Shown: positions 62,392-64,000 of the stretch, in pieces
Position numbering within the stretch: position 1 is the first letter of the stretch
How the letters are laid out: each line of letters starts with the position of its first letter
From: Dirofilaria immitis
Taxonomy: Eukaryota > Nematoda > Chromadorea > Rhabditida > Onchocercidae
NCBI GenBank assembly: GCA_024305405.1
Contig: JAKNDB010000070.1
Span: forward strand, 310,001 to 374,000
DNA length: 64,000 bases
Reading direction: 5' to 3'
Translations under genes and position numbers: made by a program
The notes under the pieces: model-generated
What the model saw: only the letters and a program-made list of their open reading frames with translations
Told to the model about the DNA's origin: nothing
Databases searched by the model: none

Positions 62392-64000
62392 GTGGACTGA
62401 CTGATTAATCTTTTATCATAAAGAATATTTGACGATTTAAAGATTGTCTGTTTTTATTTTTATTATAAATTATCCTCTCTGCTGTTTAAATACTGAGATA
62501 GATTCCATTATTTAATGTCATATGTCATGAACTTTATCTTCAACTTTTTTGTTCTTTTTCTCTTTTTTAGTACTCTAGTAATTTTTTCCTCCTACTCCGT
62601 ACTTTTATCATGCGATTTTCGTCTTCATATTATTCCTCACTATTGAAGTGTATGTTCCCACATTTTTTTAAAACAACTATATGAAGAAGAATCTAACAAG
62701 GAAATTGAATTATTTTTGTGGACTTTGAAGTGATAAAAATTGTTCCCAAATTATTTTAATAGCAGAACCGGACTTTCAAAATGTATTCATAAGTTTACGA
62801 ATTTCCCAAAAATTTCCGGATTCAAACGATGAAGAACATATAAGCACGATACATGCAGGATGGCAATGACTTCGTTAGAATATGACAATGAACAAAATAA
62901 GTGGTCACTATTTATGTGATAGAATTGTCATGTTCACTTATAGAAAGATGCCGAAAGAATCATTAGACACGTTTCTAATCCTGTAATCGAGCAGTACATA
63001 TTAAAGAATTGATTTCTGATGTTTTTATGGACCTTTTCCAAATCCAATACAAAAAACTGTTCTGGCAAGTCCCTTTTGAAATTCCAAGAATTAAAAATAA
63101 GTGTAGTAATGGGTGGATAAGATAACATTCTTAATTATAATAAATGAGAATGAGGTGTAGGTGTCATGCTGTGGAATCCTGTATCATTAAACTATGATTC
63201 TGGCAGTTGAATAGGTTAACATATGAGATCCTTGTGTGTTAAGAAGCATTTTCAAAGTTCTCATTATCACTAGAATGTCTTCAACCTCCCCATATTCCTG
63301 CCGATGTTACATCATTATTATCAATTGCATTACTAATATAAGGATAAAACTCAGGACGACCTAAGGTGCTTAGATGGTAAGATGCACCAAAATATCATTG
63401 GAAATGAAACAGCTAGATGAGGATGATGATACTTCAGCCGTTATTTACAATAAGTATCGGCAGAAATAATTTCTTTTTCATCAAGAAATATAATACTGTA
63501 ATAAATAAATGAAATGGGATTTCATTTCCGAAAGAATTTTACCATCCTTTGTTAAAAATCAGCGGATTTTTTTGTTCATTAATTGTTCCAAAGATTTAAT
63601 TAGTTTTCAAGAATGTTCTCTGAATTTTATATATTTTTGTTTCTTAAAAGCACAAATATCTCTTCTGAACATTTATTTATGGAAGTAGAATTTTTGTCAA
63701 CGGATGAAAGTCAAAAGTAAAATATCGTTAAAACGATATAAGTCGGACCAATGTTCTTTGGATTCTTTGCATCCAAATTTCGATATGCTAGTTTTCAGAT
63801 TTTCGGATGATCTCACATATTGATTTACATCTAATCATGAGAAACGTTCCTTCCTTGTTAAACAATGAGATAAGTTAACATCAATTCTTGCTAAATGAGA
63901 ATGTTAAATTCTCTTTCAGCAAAGAAAGCATAAAACACTGCGAATGCATTGAAAGAAGAAGATAAGGGATATTATTTATTAGTTGTAGAAGCTAAGTTTT
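62392..64000. other. Downstream of eIF5, no gene recognised
   Basis: The last 1.6 kb begins with the eIF5 3' untranslated region and continues as AT-rich DNA. The minus ORF at 62934-63128 has no motif. No repeat array was seen, and no clear exon of a next gene before the window ends. Confidence 0.5.

Overview
The window looks like chromosomal DNA of a nematode, most likely a spirurid or filarial worm. It is very AT-rich and packed with A/T homopolymers and microsatellites. Genes are broken into many exons of 50-270 bases with nematode-type TTTCAG/TTTTAG acceptors. Two start codons sit directly behind a TTTCAG-like acceptor, as expected for spliced-leader trans-splicing. The species cannot be named from the sequence.

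Six protein genes could be reconstructed exon by exon, using reading frame, splice phase and family similarity. Left to right they are: (1) a JmjC oxygenase of the NO66/RIOX1 type, plus strand, 41-4620; (2) a membrane-anchored COMTD1-like O-methyltransferase, minus strand, 5130-6764, convergent with gene 1; (3) a PLD3-like lysosomal phospholipase-D-family protein, minus, 9065-13958; (4) an F-box protein with a divergent C-terminal region, minus, 18375-24526; (5) a Polo-like kinase of the PLK1 type, minus, 44485-49217, 13 exons, kinase plus two polo boxes; (6) a secreted phospholipase A2-like protein whose metal-binding Asp is replaced by Lys, minus, 51789-52733. A seventh gene, translation initiation factor eIF5, is on the plus strand at 59937-62391 and is complete in nine exons. 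There is no sign of an operon, and the genes belong to unrelated pathways (chromatin/ribosome hydroxylation, methyl transfer, lysosomal hydrolysis, ubiquitin ligation, mitosis, lipid/secretion, translation).

The rest is gene-poor. Between 24.5 and 44.5 kb there is a 20-kb stretch with no recognisable conserved gene, only microsatellites, minisatellites, inverted repeats and a few doubtful small ORFs. A candidate 84-residue secreted peptide lies at 41146-41400. The 2.6 kb upstream of the Polo-like kinase holds the only strong G-quadruplex motif I saw and two minisatellites. The 52.7-59.9 kb interval holds long microsatellites and two plausible but unassigned exons.

A recurring oddity is that conserved exons of five genes are one base short, usually within or beside an A/T run of 5-6 bases. 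Splice-phase counting gives the same answer in most of these cases. Because the Polo-like kinase is affected, I read these as consensus-sequence errors rather than pseudogenes. No tRNA, rRNA, CRISPR, bacterial-type insert or recognisable transposon was seen. All identifications are from reading the sequence, without database searches.
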